Translations under genes and position numbers: made by a program
In this document: in pieces, positions 17,454 through 26,165 of the stretch
Numbering within the stretch: the first letter of the stretch is position 1
Layout: each line of letters starts with the position of its first letter
Source of the DNA: JAIVJG01 sp964236735
GTDB taxonomy: Bacteria > Acidobacteriota > Blastocatellia > Pyrinomonadales > Pyrinomonadaceae
Direction: 5' to 3'
Assembly: GCA_964236735.1 (NCBI GenBank)
Contig: CAXSFM010000004.1
Coordinates: 62,001-126,000 of the forward strand
Length of the DNA: 64,000 bases
The notes under the pieces: generated by a model
What the model saw: the letters and a program-made list of their open reading frames with translations, nothing else
What the model was told of the DNA's origin: nothing
Databases searched by the model: none

Positions 17454-20400
17454 ATGACGGAACAAACTTTCGAGACGGCTTTCGCACGCATCAATCAACT
17501 CGTCGCGGATTTTAAGAAGCACGAGAAGGCGTATCTCGCGCCGGACTACAAGGAAGACAGCGTGCGTAAAGACTTTATAGACAAGTTCTGGATCGCGCTC
17601 GGTTGGGACGTGTATCACGAGCAGCAGACGAATCCATACGAGCAGGATGTCAAACCGGAGCGCAACGTTGATGTGAAGGGCAGAATCAAGAAGGCGGATT
17701 ACGCTTTTCTTGCCGCTAACTTTCGCGACGTGCGTTTCTTCGTCGAAGCCAAAAAGCCCTCGCGCAACATAGACAACGCGGACGATTATTTTCAGACCAT
17801 CCGCTATGGCTGGAACGCGCAGACTTCCGTCTCCATCCTGACGGACTTCGAGCAATTCCGCGTCCTCGATTGCCGCTACAAGCCGGACATCACAAACGCG
17901 CTCAATCGCGCCTTGAAGAAGTTTCACTATACCGACTACGCCGACGCGGAGAAGTTCGGGGAAATCTACTACTTGTTTTCACGCGCGGCGGTGCTCGAAG
18001 GCGCGCTGGAAAAGTTTATCGCCAGTCTGCCGAAGCCGACGGGCAAGGCGAAGCAGCGCGGACTGTTAGGCGGTTCATACAAAAGCGTTGACGAGGATTT
18101 TCTGTCCGAGTTGGACGAGTTGCGCGAAGAACTCGCGCGCTCTTTCAAGTTACGCAACGCGCACTTGAACGGCGAAGAATTGACCGAAGCCACGCAGCGC
18201 ACAATTGACCGGCTCGTCTTCATGCGTTTCCTCGAAGACAAGTTGATCGAGCCGGAAGCGATGGTGGAAAAACTCGGCACGCGCGGGACGGCGTGGGGTG
18301 ATTTCAAGAGCGAATCCGAGCGTCTGAATAAGATTTACAACGGTATCATCTTTAAGCCGCACCAGATTCTCGACGCGCCGGATTTCGTCGTTGACGGGCG
18401 GATGTTCGAGGGCGTGCGCGAGCGTCTGGCGCATACCAACTCGCCTTACGACTTCAACTCTCTGCCCGTACACATTCTCGGCAGCATCTACGAGCGTTTC
18501 TTGGGCAAGGTTATCGAGACGACGGACAAGCGCGCGAAGGTGGTGGAGAAGCCGGAGGTGCGTAAGGCGGGCGGAGTCTATTACACGCCCGCGTATATCG
18601 TGCGCTACATCGTGGAGAACACCATCGGCAAGCTCATCGAAGGCAAGACGCCGGAGCAAGTCTCTGCCATGCGCTTCGCTGACATCGCGTGCGGCTCCGG
18701 CTCGTTCCTGCTCGGCGTTTTCGATGAACTGCTGCGCCATCACACGAGTTATTACAACGAGCCGGAGAATCGCAAGCGCGCGGCGAGGGCGGGCTGCATC
18801 GAAGGGGCGGACGGCACGATGCGCCTGTCGCTCAGGCAGCGCAGGGATATTCTGTTGAAGAATATTTACGGCGTTGACCTCGACGCGCAGGCAGTCGAGG
18901 TCGCGCAGCTTTCGTTGTTTCTGAAACTACTGGAAGACGAGACGACGGCGAGCGCGAAGGGTCATCAACTGGAATTTCGGGAGACGATGTTGCCGTCGCT
19001 CGACAAGAATATCGTGCATGGCAATTCGCTGATTGGTTGGGACATCAACGAGGGGAATCTGTTCGGCGATGAAGAGGAGCGCAAGCTGTTTCCGTTGGAC
19101 TTTGAGCAGTCATTTCCCGAAGTGATGCGCGGCGGTGGCTTTGATGCGATTGTGGGCAATCCGCCTTACATTCGTATGGAGTCTTTCAAAAGCCTCAAAA
19201 ATTATTTGAAGAAAAACTATGACTCACACGACGAACGCTCAGATATTTATTCCTACTTTATTGAGCGTGCCCAAAAGTTACTTGCGCCAAGTGGAATTTA
19301 CGGTGTCATCGTTTCCAATAAGTTTCTGCGCGCAAATTATGGCACGCCTTTAAGGACATTTCTTAAGACTAATGCCAACGTGGAAAGGATCGTTGATTTT
19401 GCCGGATTGCCGGTCTTTGCTGGTGCGACTGTTCGGACAATCATTTTGATAACGACACCGAAAAATGAGGGAAGCGATAAACCTACAATTTATTCGCCGC
19501 CTGTATCATTAGAGGCATTTGCTGATTTAGAGAGCGGAGCTTTAACTGTAGAACAAGCAATCACGGAATCGGAGTACAAAGTTAAACCCGCGTCGCTTTC
19601 ACAATCAATCTGGAACTTTGTTGAGAGCGACAGGGAGGAGTTATTCAATAAGCTGCAAATCGGCAGTAAATCTCTGGATGATTATTGCGGAGGGCAAATT
19701 TGTAGAGGGATTGTTTCTGGGCTAACAGAAGCGTTTATGATTGACGCTCAAACGCGCGGCGAAATAGTCGGAAAGAATCCCGCCGCCGATCAAATAATCA
19801 AACCATTTCTCAACGGGCGTGACGTGCGCCGCTACCAGATTGAATACAAAGACAGCTTCCTGATTTATACGCATCATGGCATCAACATCAAAAAATATCC
19901 CGCAGTAGAAGCACATCTGCGCTCTTTCAAATCACGATTAGAACAACGGGCGACGAAACAGGCTTGGTATGAACTTCAACAACCACAGTTCAGATTCGCA
20001 CCGTTCATGGATAGTGAAAAGATTATCTTTCCCGATATTGCCACTGCGCCACGTTTCGCGTTAGACACAACCGGATTCTACGGATCAAACACAACTTATT
20101 TTATACCGCGCAACGACTTGTATCTGCTCGGACTGCTTAACTCTCGCATAGGTTACTTTTATTTTTCCATCGTTTGTGCCGGACTCGAGGGAAAGACGGA
20201 AATATATCTACGATTCTTTGGTCAATATCTCGAAGGCTTCCCCGTCCATACAATCAACTTCTCCGACAAAGCAGACCGCGCACGTCACGACCGCATGGTC
20301 TCGCTCGTCGAAGCGATGCTCGCCGCCAAGCGTCAACTTCAGGCTGCGCGCACAGACCGCGACCGTAATCATTACGAAGCGAAATGCGCCGCGCTCGACC

Positions 20401-20483
20401 GACAGATTGACGCGCTCGTCTATCAACTCTACGAACTCACAGCCGACGAGATTGCGATTGTTGAAGGAAGCGCTCATAAGTGA
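17454..20483 (+). CDS. Single-chain type IIG restriction-modification enzyme (Eco57I-like)
   Basis: This 1009-residue protein combines nuclease, adenine methyltransferase and DNA-recognition parts. The N-terminal 140 residues hold a PD-(D/E)xK-type site (KKADYAFL...RFFVEAKKP, about residues 80-105). SAM motif I is FADIACGSGSFLLG near residue 407 and motif IV is VGNPPYIR near residue 567, of the N6-adenine type. The C-terminal third (GGQICRGIVSGL, IIKPFLNGRDVRRY, then a TaqI-like specificity region) is followed by a coiled-coil tail (VEAMLAAKRQLQAARTDRDR). The target sequence cannot be read from this. Bases from about 19200 to 20100 are more AT-rich than the flanks, as expected for a mobile restriction gene. 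Confidence 0.9.
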   Translation: MTEQTFETAFARINQLVADFKKHEKAYLAPDYKEDSVRKDFIDKFWIALGWDVYHEQQTNPYEQDVKPERNVDVKGRIKKADYAFLAANFRDVRFFVEAKKPSRNIDNADDYFQTIRYGWNAQTSVSILTDFEQFRVLDCRYKPDITNALNRALKKFHYTDYADAEKFGEIYYLFSRAAVLEGALEKFIASLPKPTGKAKQRGLLGGSYKSVDEDFLSELDELREELARSFKLRNAHLNGEELTEATQRTIDRLVFMRFLEDKLIEPEAMVEKLGTRGTAWGDFKSESERLNKIYNGIIFKPHQILDAPDFVVDGRMFEGVRERLAHTNSPYDFNSLPVHILGSIYERFLGKVIETTDKRAKVVEKPEVRKAGGVYYTPAYIVRYIVENTIGKLIEGKTPEQVSAMRFADIACGSGSFLLGVFDELLRHHTSYYNEPENRKRAARAGCIEGADGTMRLSLRQRRDILLKNIYGVDLDAQAVEVAQLSLFLKLLEDETTASAKGHQLEFRETMLPSLDKNIVHGNSLIGWDINEGNLFGDEEERKLFPLDFEQSFPEVMRGGGFDAIVGNPPYIRMESFKSLKNYLKKNYDSHDERSDIYSYFIERAQKLLAPSGIYGVIVSNKFLRANYGTPLRTFLKTNANVERIVDFAGLPVFAGATVRTIILITTPKNEGSDKPTIYSPPVSLEAFADLESGALTVEQAITESEYKVKPASLSQSIWNFVESDREELFNKLQIGSKSLDDYCGGQICRGIVSGLTEAFMIDAQTRGEIVGKNPAADQIIKPFLNGRDVRRYQIEYKDSFLIYTHHGINIKKYPAVEAHLRSFKSRLEQRATKQAWYELQQPQFRFAPFMDSEKIIFPDIATAPRFALDTTGFYGSNTTYFIPRNDLYLLGLLNSRIGYFYFSIVCAGLEGKTEIYLRFFGQYLEGFPVHTINFSDKADRARHDRMVSLVEAMLAAKRQLQAARTDRDRNHYEAKCAALDRQIDALVYQLYELTADEIAIVEGSAHK

Positions 20484-20501
20484 TGTGGGAAATGGCGGCA
20501 G

Positions 20502-20741
20502 ATGAATGAAGACTTCGAGATTATCGGCAGGATTGAAAAGATCGAGACGATTGCTGTCGGCAACCGGATACGCGAAATCGCCCGGTTGCGGAAGGCCTTT
20601 GGCGCAGGGCGTTGGCGTAAACTTAAAGGCGTTGCCAGCGTCCGCTTTGAAGATGGTACAATCCACCGCGTCGAGCTTCACTGGTACGAAGCGCACGGAT
20701 TGGGACGTAAGAAGCTCAAGATAAAAGAGTATCTCGATTAA
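20502..20741 (+). CDS. Small basic protein next to the restriction enzyme
   Basis: The 79-residue protein is Lys/Arg-rich with a compact beta-rich pattern (FEIIGRIEKIETIAVG, GVASVRFEDGTIHRVELHWYEAHG, then KKLKIKEYLD). It starts 18 nt after the type IIG gene and another small gene follows 5 nt later, so the three are probably cotranscribed. I do not know the family. A DNA-binding or accessory role with the restriction enzyme is inference from position and charge. Confidence 0.6.
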   Translation: MNEDFEIIGRIEKIETIAVGNRIREIARLRKAFGAGRWRKLKGVASVRFEDGTIHRVELHWYEAHGLGRKKLKIKEYLD

Positions 20742-20746
20742 CTGCC

Positions 20747-20998
20747 ATGTCGAACGATTTAATCTGTTCATACGTGCTTTGCATAGACGACGGGGGCTAT
20801 CCCGAGTCGCTGGAAGTTCGCAAAGTTTACGCCGTCCTGCCGGACGAACGCGCGGCTTTGAATAATTACATCCGCGTCATTGACGAAACCGGCGAAGATT
20901 ATCTCTATCCCGCAAAATATTTCGTCCCTATCCATGTACCGCCCGAAGCCGCCAAAATCCTCCCCGCCGGAAATAAGCGAGTTTCAACTTCAAGTTGA
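20747..20998 (+). CDS. Small protein of unknown function in the restriction island
   Basis: The 83-residue product has a conserved-looking core (CIDDGGYPESLEVRKVYAVL, DETGEDYLYPAKYFVPIHVP) and no membrane segment. The pattern recalls small immunity-like or accessory proteins seen beside restriction genes, but I cannot name it. It follows the 79-residue gene after 5 nt. The last residues (KRVSTSS) are low in character and may be poorly conserved. Confidence 0.6.
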   Translation: MSNDLICSYVLCIDDGGYPESLEVRKVYAVLPDERAALNNYIRVIDETGEDYLYPAKYFVPIHVPPEAAKILPAGNKRVSTSS

Positions 20999-21125
20999 TG
21001 CGCCCGTCAACCTTACCAACTCACGTCTGCTGGTCTTGTCGAAGGAAGCGATAAATGATGATGCCAAATACTCGCGGGCGAATCATCATGGCGTGAGTTT
21101 CCGCTTGTGTTAAAATCTCTCACCG

Positions 21126-21461
21126 ATGACAACCATTACGATTCTGCCTGAAGAAACAAACAGCTATCGCGCGCTCGCGGGCGATAAGGAAAGCGTCGGG
21201 CGCACGGCTGGCGAAGCTCTGGATGCGCTCACATCACAACTCACAGAAGATGAAAGCGGCACGCTCATCATCGTGCAAAATCACAGGGCAGACCAGTTTT
21301 TCAACGCCACTCAGCAAGCGCGTTTGCTTCAATTAACGGCACGCCGCGACATGAATGAGTTGTCTGTTGAAGAAGCGCAGGAGTTGGAAATTCTGATTAA
21401 GCTTGAGCTTGACGGCGCGCAGCACAGAGCGAAAACCATGCTTGATGAACTTCAGCCATGA
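21126..21461 (+). CDS. Small acidic partner of an HNH nuclease
   Basis: This 111-residue acidic, mainly helical protein (KESVGRTAGEALDALTSQL, RRDMNELSVEEAQELEILI, AQHRAKTMLDELQP) has an N-terminal strand (TTITILPEE). It ends in an ATGA overlap with the HNH gene, so the two form a coupled pair. Its size, acidity and position suggest an antitoxin-like or regulatory role, but no antitoxin family motif is visible. The ATG at 21126 follows CTCACCG, without a strong ribosome site. Confidence 0.65.
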   Translation: MTTITILPEETNSYRALAGDKESVGRTAGEALDALTSQLTEDESGTLIIVQNHRADQFFNATQQARLLQLTARRDMNELSVEEAQELEILIKLELDGAQHRAKTMLDELQP

Positions 21462-21859
21462 ATCCGCATTATACGTTCGTCGCCGTTCGCGCTCATCACA
21501 TCTGCGAATACTGTCATGCGCCCGAAGCCGTCTTCAACTTGCCCTTTGAAGTCGAACACATCATGCCGCAATCAATCGGCGGCGAAACGTCTGAAAGTAA
21601 TCTCGCTTTATCCTGCCGTTCCTGCAATCTCTACAAATCTGATGTTGTGTTGGCCTTTGATCAAGAGACACAAAAAGACGTGCGTCTCTTCAATCCTCGT
21701 CTTGATGTCTGGAGCGAGCATTTTTTCGTCATCAGCGAAACTGGAAACATTGAAGCCCTCACCGGCATTGCACGCGCTACGCTCCGGCAATTGCGGATCA
21801 ATAGCAGCCCACAACTAGCAGCTCGAAAGGAGTGGCTCAAGCTCGGCTTCTTTAGTTAG
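21458..21859 (+). CDS. HNH endonuclease
   Basis: This 133-residue nuclease of the HNH family shows the complete small fold: CEYCHAP (first zinc Cys pair), VEHIMPQSIGGET with the catalytic His in EVEHI, then SNLALSCRSCNLYKS carrying the Asn and the second Cys pair. The C-terminal part (RLFNPRLDVWSEHFFV) is common in HNH proteins of plasmid and phage-defence neighbourhoods. It overlaps the preceding 111-residue gene by 4 nt. It may be a defence nuclease, a homing-type nuclease or a toxin; the sequence does not decide. Confidence 0.9.
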   Translation: MNPHYTFVAVRAHHICEYCHAPEAVFNLPFEVEHIMPQSIGGETSESNLALSCRSCNLYKSDVVLAFDQETQKDVRLFNPRLDVWSEHFFVISETGNIEALTGIARATLRQLRINSSPQLAARKEWLKLGFFS

Positions 21860-21890
21860 TATTCTCGTCGCCGTTCAGTGTGATCAAGAT

Positions 21891-22598
21891 ATGCCGCATC
21901 CCATCCTCATTATCGAAGACGACCCCGACATCGCGGAGAGCCTGCGTTACAACCTTGAGCGCGAAGGGTTGGAGACGCGCGTCGCGTTGACGGGGGAAGA
22001 TGGCTTGCGCGAGGCTTTGAAGGTGCAGGGGCAACCCGCGCTCATCATTCTCGATTTGATGCTGCCCGGCATCAACGGCATCGAACTCTGCCGGCGACTG
22101 CGCCGCGAGCCGGCGACGAGACGCACGCCGATTATCATGCTGACGGCGAAATCAAACGAGACGGATCGCGTCGCCGGTCTCGACCTCGGCGCGGACGACT
22201 ACATCACGAAACCCTTCTCGATGCGCGAACTGCTGGCGCGCGTCCGCGCCGTGCTGAGGCGCGCGGAGGAAAGCGCGCCGGACGGTTATGAAGACGAGCG
22301 TCTGTTGATAGACTTCGCGGCGATGCGCGTCTCCTGCGACGGCGCGGGCGTCAAACTCGCGCGCAAAGAATTTCAACTCTTGTCCGCGCTCGTCAAGGCT
22401 TCAGGCCGCGTCGTCACGCGCCGGCAATTGCTCGAAGGCGTGTGGGGCTACAGTTATTACGGCGACGAGCGCACGCTCGACGTTCACATCCGACGCCTGC
22501 GGCAAAAGCTCGGCGCGTGCTGTGCGTGCATCGAGACGCTCGTCGGCGTCGGCTACCGCTTCGCAGGCTGCGCGCGTGACCAAAGTAAGGAAATTTAA
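21891..22598 (+). CDS. PhoB-like response regulator
   Basis: This 235-residue OmpR/PhoB-family regulator has the acidic pocket (IIEDDPD), phospho-acceptor Asp55 in LIILDLMLPG, the switch Thr in IIMLTAKS and Lys in DDYITKPFS. The C-terminal winged helix carries LARKEFQLLSALV and DVHIRRLRQKLG. A histidine kinase starts 216 nt downstream, with a large composite palindrome between them. Its TAA stop lies inside the outer arm of that palindrome. Phosphate response is the most likely theme given the PhoR-like partner, but no pho box or pst gene is in view. Confidence 0.9.
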   Translation: MPHPILIIEDDPDIAESLRYNLEREGLETRVALTGEDGLREALKVQGQPALIILDLMLPGINGIELCRRLRREPATRRTPIIMLTAKSNETDRVAGLDLGADDYITKPFSMRELLARVRAVLRRAEESAPDGYEDERLLIDFAAMRVSCDGAGVKLARKEFQLLSALVKASGRVVTRRQLLEGVWGYSYYGDERTLDVHIRRLRQKLGACCACIETLVGVGYRFAGCARDQSKEI

Positions 22599-22757
22599 CA
22601 GGGATGGACAGGATAGACAGGATACAGAAGAGATGAGTAATAAGTGATGAGTGATAAGTGATGAGTGATGAGTGAAAGCAAAGAAGCTTCGCCTGACATT
22701 CATCACTCATCATTCCGCATTCATCATTTCTTCCGACATCCTGTCCATCCCCGTTAA
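22595..22757. repeat. Composite palindrome: GGATGGACA outer arms, heptamer inner arms
   Basis: The outer 20-bp arms (22595-22614 and 22738-22757) match with one mismatch and carry GGGATGGACAGGAT. Inside, GTAATAA, GTGATGA, GTGATAA, GTGATGA, GTGATGA and GTGAAAG run in tandem at 22637-22678. Inverted TCATCAC/TCATCAT-type heptads lie at 22700-22727. The left arm includes the TAA stop of the response regulator. The inner unit is the same as in the pncA-pncB element. Confidence 0.85.
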
Positions 22758-22814
22758 TTTTGCTTTTCCCGCTTAATAGTTGATAGAAATTTGTGTGAGA
22801 CGCTCTTGATTGTG

Positions 22815-24104
22815 ATGAACCGTTCGACTGGCATCTCTCTCGCCGTCACGCTCTGCGCTGCCGTGACGACCGCGCTCTTGATACTTCCTGCGCCGGGCGC
22901 GCGCGCCGTCTTCGTCGTTATCTTTGCCATCATCACCGGCGCGGCGCTCTGTCTCTCGCTCATCAAAATCACGCGACCCGCGACGCCGCTGTTGCTTGAC
23001 AGCTTGCAGGCGGGCGAGCAGCCGGACAGAAACGACTCCGCGCAATCCATCGCGCTCGGCAAGCTCTTCGAGGCGACGATCAACGGGATGCGAGAGGGCG
23101 TCATCATCATTGATTACGACATGCGCGTGCTGGCCTCGAACCTCGCCGCGCGGCGCGTCTTCGCTTATGCCACCGGCGCGCTCAACAATCGCAGCCTCAA
23201 CGAACTGACGCGCAACATGGCGATCTACACAGCCTTTCTCGACGCGCTCAAGGGCACGGAGCGCACCGGCATCAAAGTCGAATCGAGAAGCGCGGAAAAA
23301 AGCGTCTTCGACTTGCGCGTCTTTCCTTTGAGGCTCGGCACGGATAAAAATCAGACGGGAGCCATCGGCGTTTTCTTCGACATCACGCAGATTGAAAAGC
23401 TTGAGCGCGTCCGGCAGGAATTTCTCTCCAACGTCTCGCACGAGCTACGCACGCCGCTCACTTCCATCATCGCCTTCGTCGAGACGCTCGAAGGCGGCGC
23501 GCTCGACGATGCCGACAACAATCGTCGCTTCCTCTCCATCATCAGCAAAAACGCCGCGCGGATGCACACGCTCATTGACGACATCCTCGAATTGAGCGCG
23601 ATTGAGTCGGGGAGCATTTCGATTGAGCCGGTGCAGGTGTCTCTAAGGGCTTTGGTCTCTAACGTGACGGCGGCGCTCGGCGCGAAAGCGTCTGCGCGCG
23701 ATGTCATCCTGCATAACGAAGTGCCGGCGGAGGCGCGCGTCTTCGCAGACGTTAATCGTCTCGAACAGATGCTGACGAATCTGGTGGAGAATGCGATCAA
23801 GTTCAATCGCGAGGGCGGGACGGTGACGATTAGACACGAACGCGAAAGCACGCTCGACGAAATTCTCGTCGCGGACACCGGCGACGGCATCCCGCAGGAA
23901 CATCACGAGCGTCTCTTCGAGCGTTTTTACAGGGTGGACAAAGCGCGCTCGCAACAGATGGGCGGGACGGGACTCGGACTCGCCATCGTCAAACACCTCG
24001 CGCGCGCGCACAGCGGTGAAGTGACGTTGCGCTCCGCCGTCGGCGAAGGCTCGGTCTTCAGCATCAAGTTGCCCTCCGCGTCAGGCGAAGGCGCGCAAAA
24101 CTAA
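22815..24104 (+). CDS. PhoR-like sensor histidine kinase
   Basis: This 429-residue membrane kinase has two N-terminal hydrophobic segments (about residues 7-27 and 32-50) and a PAS-like domain (GMREGVIIIDYDMRVLASN). The HisKA domain has phospho-acceptor His209 in SNVSHELRTPLTS. The ATPase shows NLVENAIKFN, DTGDGIP and MGGTGLGLAIVKHLA. I chose the ATG at 22815 over the TTG at 22791. It pairs with the response regulator upstream. Its TAA overlaps the stop of a small gene on the other strand. Confidence 0.92.
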   Translation: MNRSTGISLAVTLCAAVTTALLILPAPGARAVFVVIFAIITGAALCLSLIKITRPATPLLLDSLQAGEQPDRNDSAQSIALGKLFEATINGMREGVIIIDYDMRVLASNLAARRVFAYATGALNNRSLNELTRNMAIYTAFLDALKGTERTGIKVESRSAEKSVFDLRVFPLRLGTDKNQTGAIGVFFDITQIEKLERVRQEFLSNVSHELRTPLTSIIAFVETLEGGALDDADNNRRFLSIISKNAARMHTLIDDILELSAIESGSISIEPVQVSLRALVSNVTAALGAKASARDVILHNEVPAEARVFADVNRLEQMLTNLVENAIKFNREGGTVTIRHERESTLDEILVADTGDGIPQEHHERLFERFYRVDKARSQQMGGTGLGLAIVKHLARAHSGEVTLRSAVGEGSVFSIKLPSASGEGAQN

Positions 24105-24325
24105 TGCTCCTCCGTGCGCTGCCTGTAGGCGGCGACGGCCTCAATCGCTCCCTCGTGCATCCGCTCCGGCTGGACGTAGCGCCAGTGCTTCTCAAATTCC
24201 TCTTCGGACAACTCCTCGTGCGCGGCGCGCTCCTTATTTTTTAACCATTGTTCAGCCCAACGCCTGAGTTCGTCGTCCTGGTTGAGAGCCGTCCGTGCGG
24301 AGTGCATGTTGATCGGTGGATTCAT
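24101..24325 (-). CDS. Possible small protein, convergent with the sensor kinase
   Basis: A 74-residue product from the ATG at 24325 is helical and highly charged (DDELRRWAEQWLKNKERAAHEELSEEEFEKHW). That bias is not what a random frame gives in this GC-rich DNA. The stop codon overlaps the histidine kinase stop on the opposite strand. No clear ribosome site is seen before the ATG, so it could be spurious. Confidence 0.35.
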   Translation of the reverse strand: MNPPINMHSARTALNQDDELRRWAEQWLKNKERAAHEELSEEEFEKHWRYVQPERMHEGAIEAVAAYRQRTEEH

Positions 24326-24600
24326 ATATCTGTCAACGCCTGCCTTTGCTGCAAAATTGTCATCAATCGAGAGACTTCTTCCGGGAGCTTCAAGATAGCA
24401 TAACTCGTGCCTGCGCTCTGCCGCGTGTGGCGAGCGGCAGACCCGCCACAAAATATTTTCTCACATCCCCCGTAATGTTTTGCCGGCCAACGCCATTCAC
24501 CTACGAATGAGAGATCAATGCGCGTCGCTCTTTACAGAACGTCAGCGCAAGTTGCTCGCTTTCAAAGTTACTGAATCTGCGTCGTCGGGAGTTAATAAAG

Positions 24601-26028
24601 ATGAACTCGAAATCAATCAGACGGTCAATCGCCGCTTTAGTTTTGTGTGTTGGAAGCTTGCTCTGCGGTGCGGGCGCGCGCGCTCAACAGGCCAGAAGTT
24701 TTAGCATCGGGCAGGCGGTCGAGATTTTCTGCAACTGCTCCGGGAGCAGTGGCTGGACGCAGGGCAAGATCGAGTCAATTGACGAGAGCGGTTACGTCGT
24801 GCGCTACGGCCACGGAACTTATCAAACCAAGACGGTCAAGTTCGGCAGCGACCGCATACGCGACCCGAACCACCCGGACGCTCCTCCTCCACGCCGGAAT
24901 TCTTCGGGGCAGGTGATGGACGACGCGGACAACAAACAGGCCGCCACGCAGGAGACGGAATTCAAAGTCGGCGACGTGGTGGAAGTCAGTTGCGGTAATT
25001 GCAAAGGCAATCGTGACGGCTGGGTGCGTGCAAAGATCGTCAAAATTGATTTCGACCGCGGGTTCTACATCTACGATTTCGGCGACGTTAACCATCGCGG
25101 CGAGCCGAAATACTACCAGACCAACCTCAGCAATCCAGAGTTTCGCACGCTGACCGAAGAGGCCGACGAGCAGACTCGCCGGCAGTTTAAAGCGGAAGCG
25201 CAGCCCTTTTCGCGTGCGATCACCGAGATGGCGAGCCTCTATAAACCCGAACTGGCGCGCGGCGAATACAGGCTCTCGCCGGAAGATTTGGAAAAACATC
25301 GCGCTTCACTAAAAGCCCTCAACGTCGTCTGCCAGAAATATCCGAATCTGAGAAACAGCCGCAACGCGAGTAAGGGCACGGACATCTCAATCCGTTTTGC
25401 CGACTGGTGTCAGATGGCGAAACAACCTGACGCGATGATTGACCGGGCGAAAGCCGCAGGGTTAGCCGAATCGCTCGCTTTCACCCAACGGGACACGCTC
25501 GGCGAGTTGGAAAATGCGTTCGACACGCCGAACGGGATGCGGGAAGAGACGCAGCGCATCGTCTTCGACCGCGCGGCTTGGGAGCGCGAAGAGCGCGCCA
25601 AATTAACGAAGAATTATCCCGGCACGCCGGAAGATAAACTCAAAAAATATTTCGCCGAAATCTTCACTAAAGCCGACGAAGTTAAAGCCAGAGTCGAAGG
25701 CGAGGCTCCCACGAAAAGCTGGAACGCGCCGCTTCTTCACAACGCGACGTTTGAAGGCATGGTCAGAAATTACTATGCGAAGAATCGTCCGGGCGTAACG
25801 GTCGTCAAAATCGGGATGTATCAGAGCGACTTCAGGCTGTTCAAAAACTCGCTCGGCATTCCGACCACACAGGTCACTTCCGGCGTCGCGCTCGTCAAAG
25901 TCGCCAATCGCCCGTTTTGCCAGAGCCAGATTTTTGAACTCAACAAAGAATATATAGGCGGCGGTCGCTGGTCTGCGGTCAAACCGATTTACATCGGCAG
26001 AGAAGGAATCTTCGTGAAGTGCCAGTGA
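24601..26028 (+). CDS. Secreted protein with two Tudor/Agenet-like domains
   Basis: The 475-residue protein has a signal peptide (cut near ARA-QQARS) and two similar N-terminal modules. One is FSIGQAVEIFCNCSGSSGW...GYVVRYGHGTYQT (about residues 37-85) and the other FKVGDVVEVSCGNCKGNRDGW...RGFYIYDFGDVNHRGEPKYYQ. Both look like small SH3/Tudor/Agenet folds carrying Cys pairs. The remaining 300 residues are mainly helical and charged, with Cys in VVCQKYP and FADWCQMA, and end in a Cys-containing beta region (PFCQSQIF, IFVKCQ). I do not recognise the long C-terminal part. It appears to be a lone gene, followed by another secreted unknown. Confidence 0.75.
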   Translation: MNSKSIRRSIAALVLCVGSLLCGAGARAQQARSFSIGQAVEIFCNCSGSSGWTQGKIESIDESGYVVRYGHGTYQTKTVKFGSDRIRDPNHPDAPPPRRNSSGQVMDDADNKQAATQETEFKVGDVVEVSCGNCKGNRDGWVRAKIVKIDFDRGFYIYDFGDVNHRGEPKYYQTNLSNPEFRTLTEEADEQTRRQFKAEAQPFSRAITEMASLYKPELARGEYRLSPEDLEKHRASLKALNVVCQKYPNLRNSRNASKGTDISIRFADWCQMAKQPDAMIDRAKAAGLAESLAFTQRDTLGELENAFDTPNGMREETQRIVFDRAAWEREERAKLTKNYPGTPEDKLKKYFAEIFTKADEVKARVEGEAPTKSWNAPLLHNATFEGMVRNYYAKNRPGVTVVKIGMYQSDFRLFKNSLGIPTTQVTSGVALVKVANRPFCQSQIFELNKEYIGGGRWSAVKPIYIGREGIFVKCQ

Positions 26029-26165
26029 CGGCGCGGAACATCTTCACCGGACGGCGGCGAAGCTGACGGCGAAGAGGAACAAGCGCTTCCTACCGTTCAC
26101 ACAGTCGAAGCGCGCGGGCGCGATGCTGCACAAAAACTCTTCCATAATTTTCGATAAGGAGAAAC

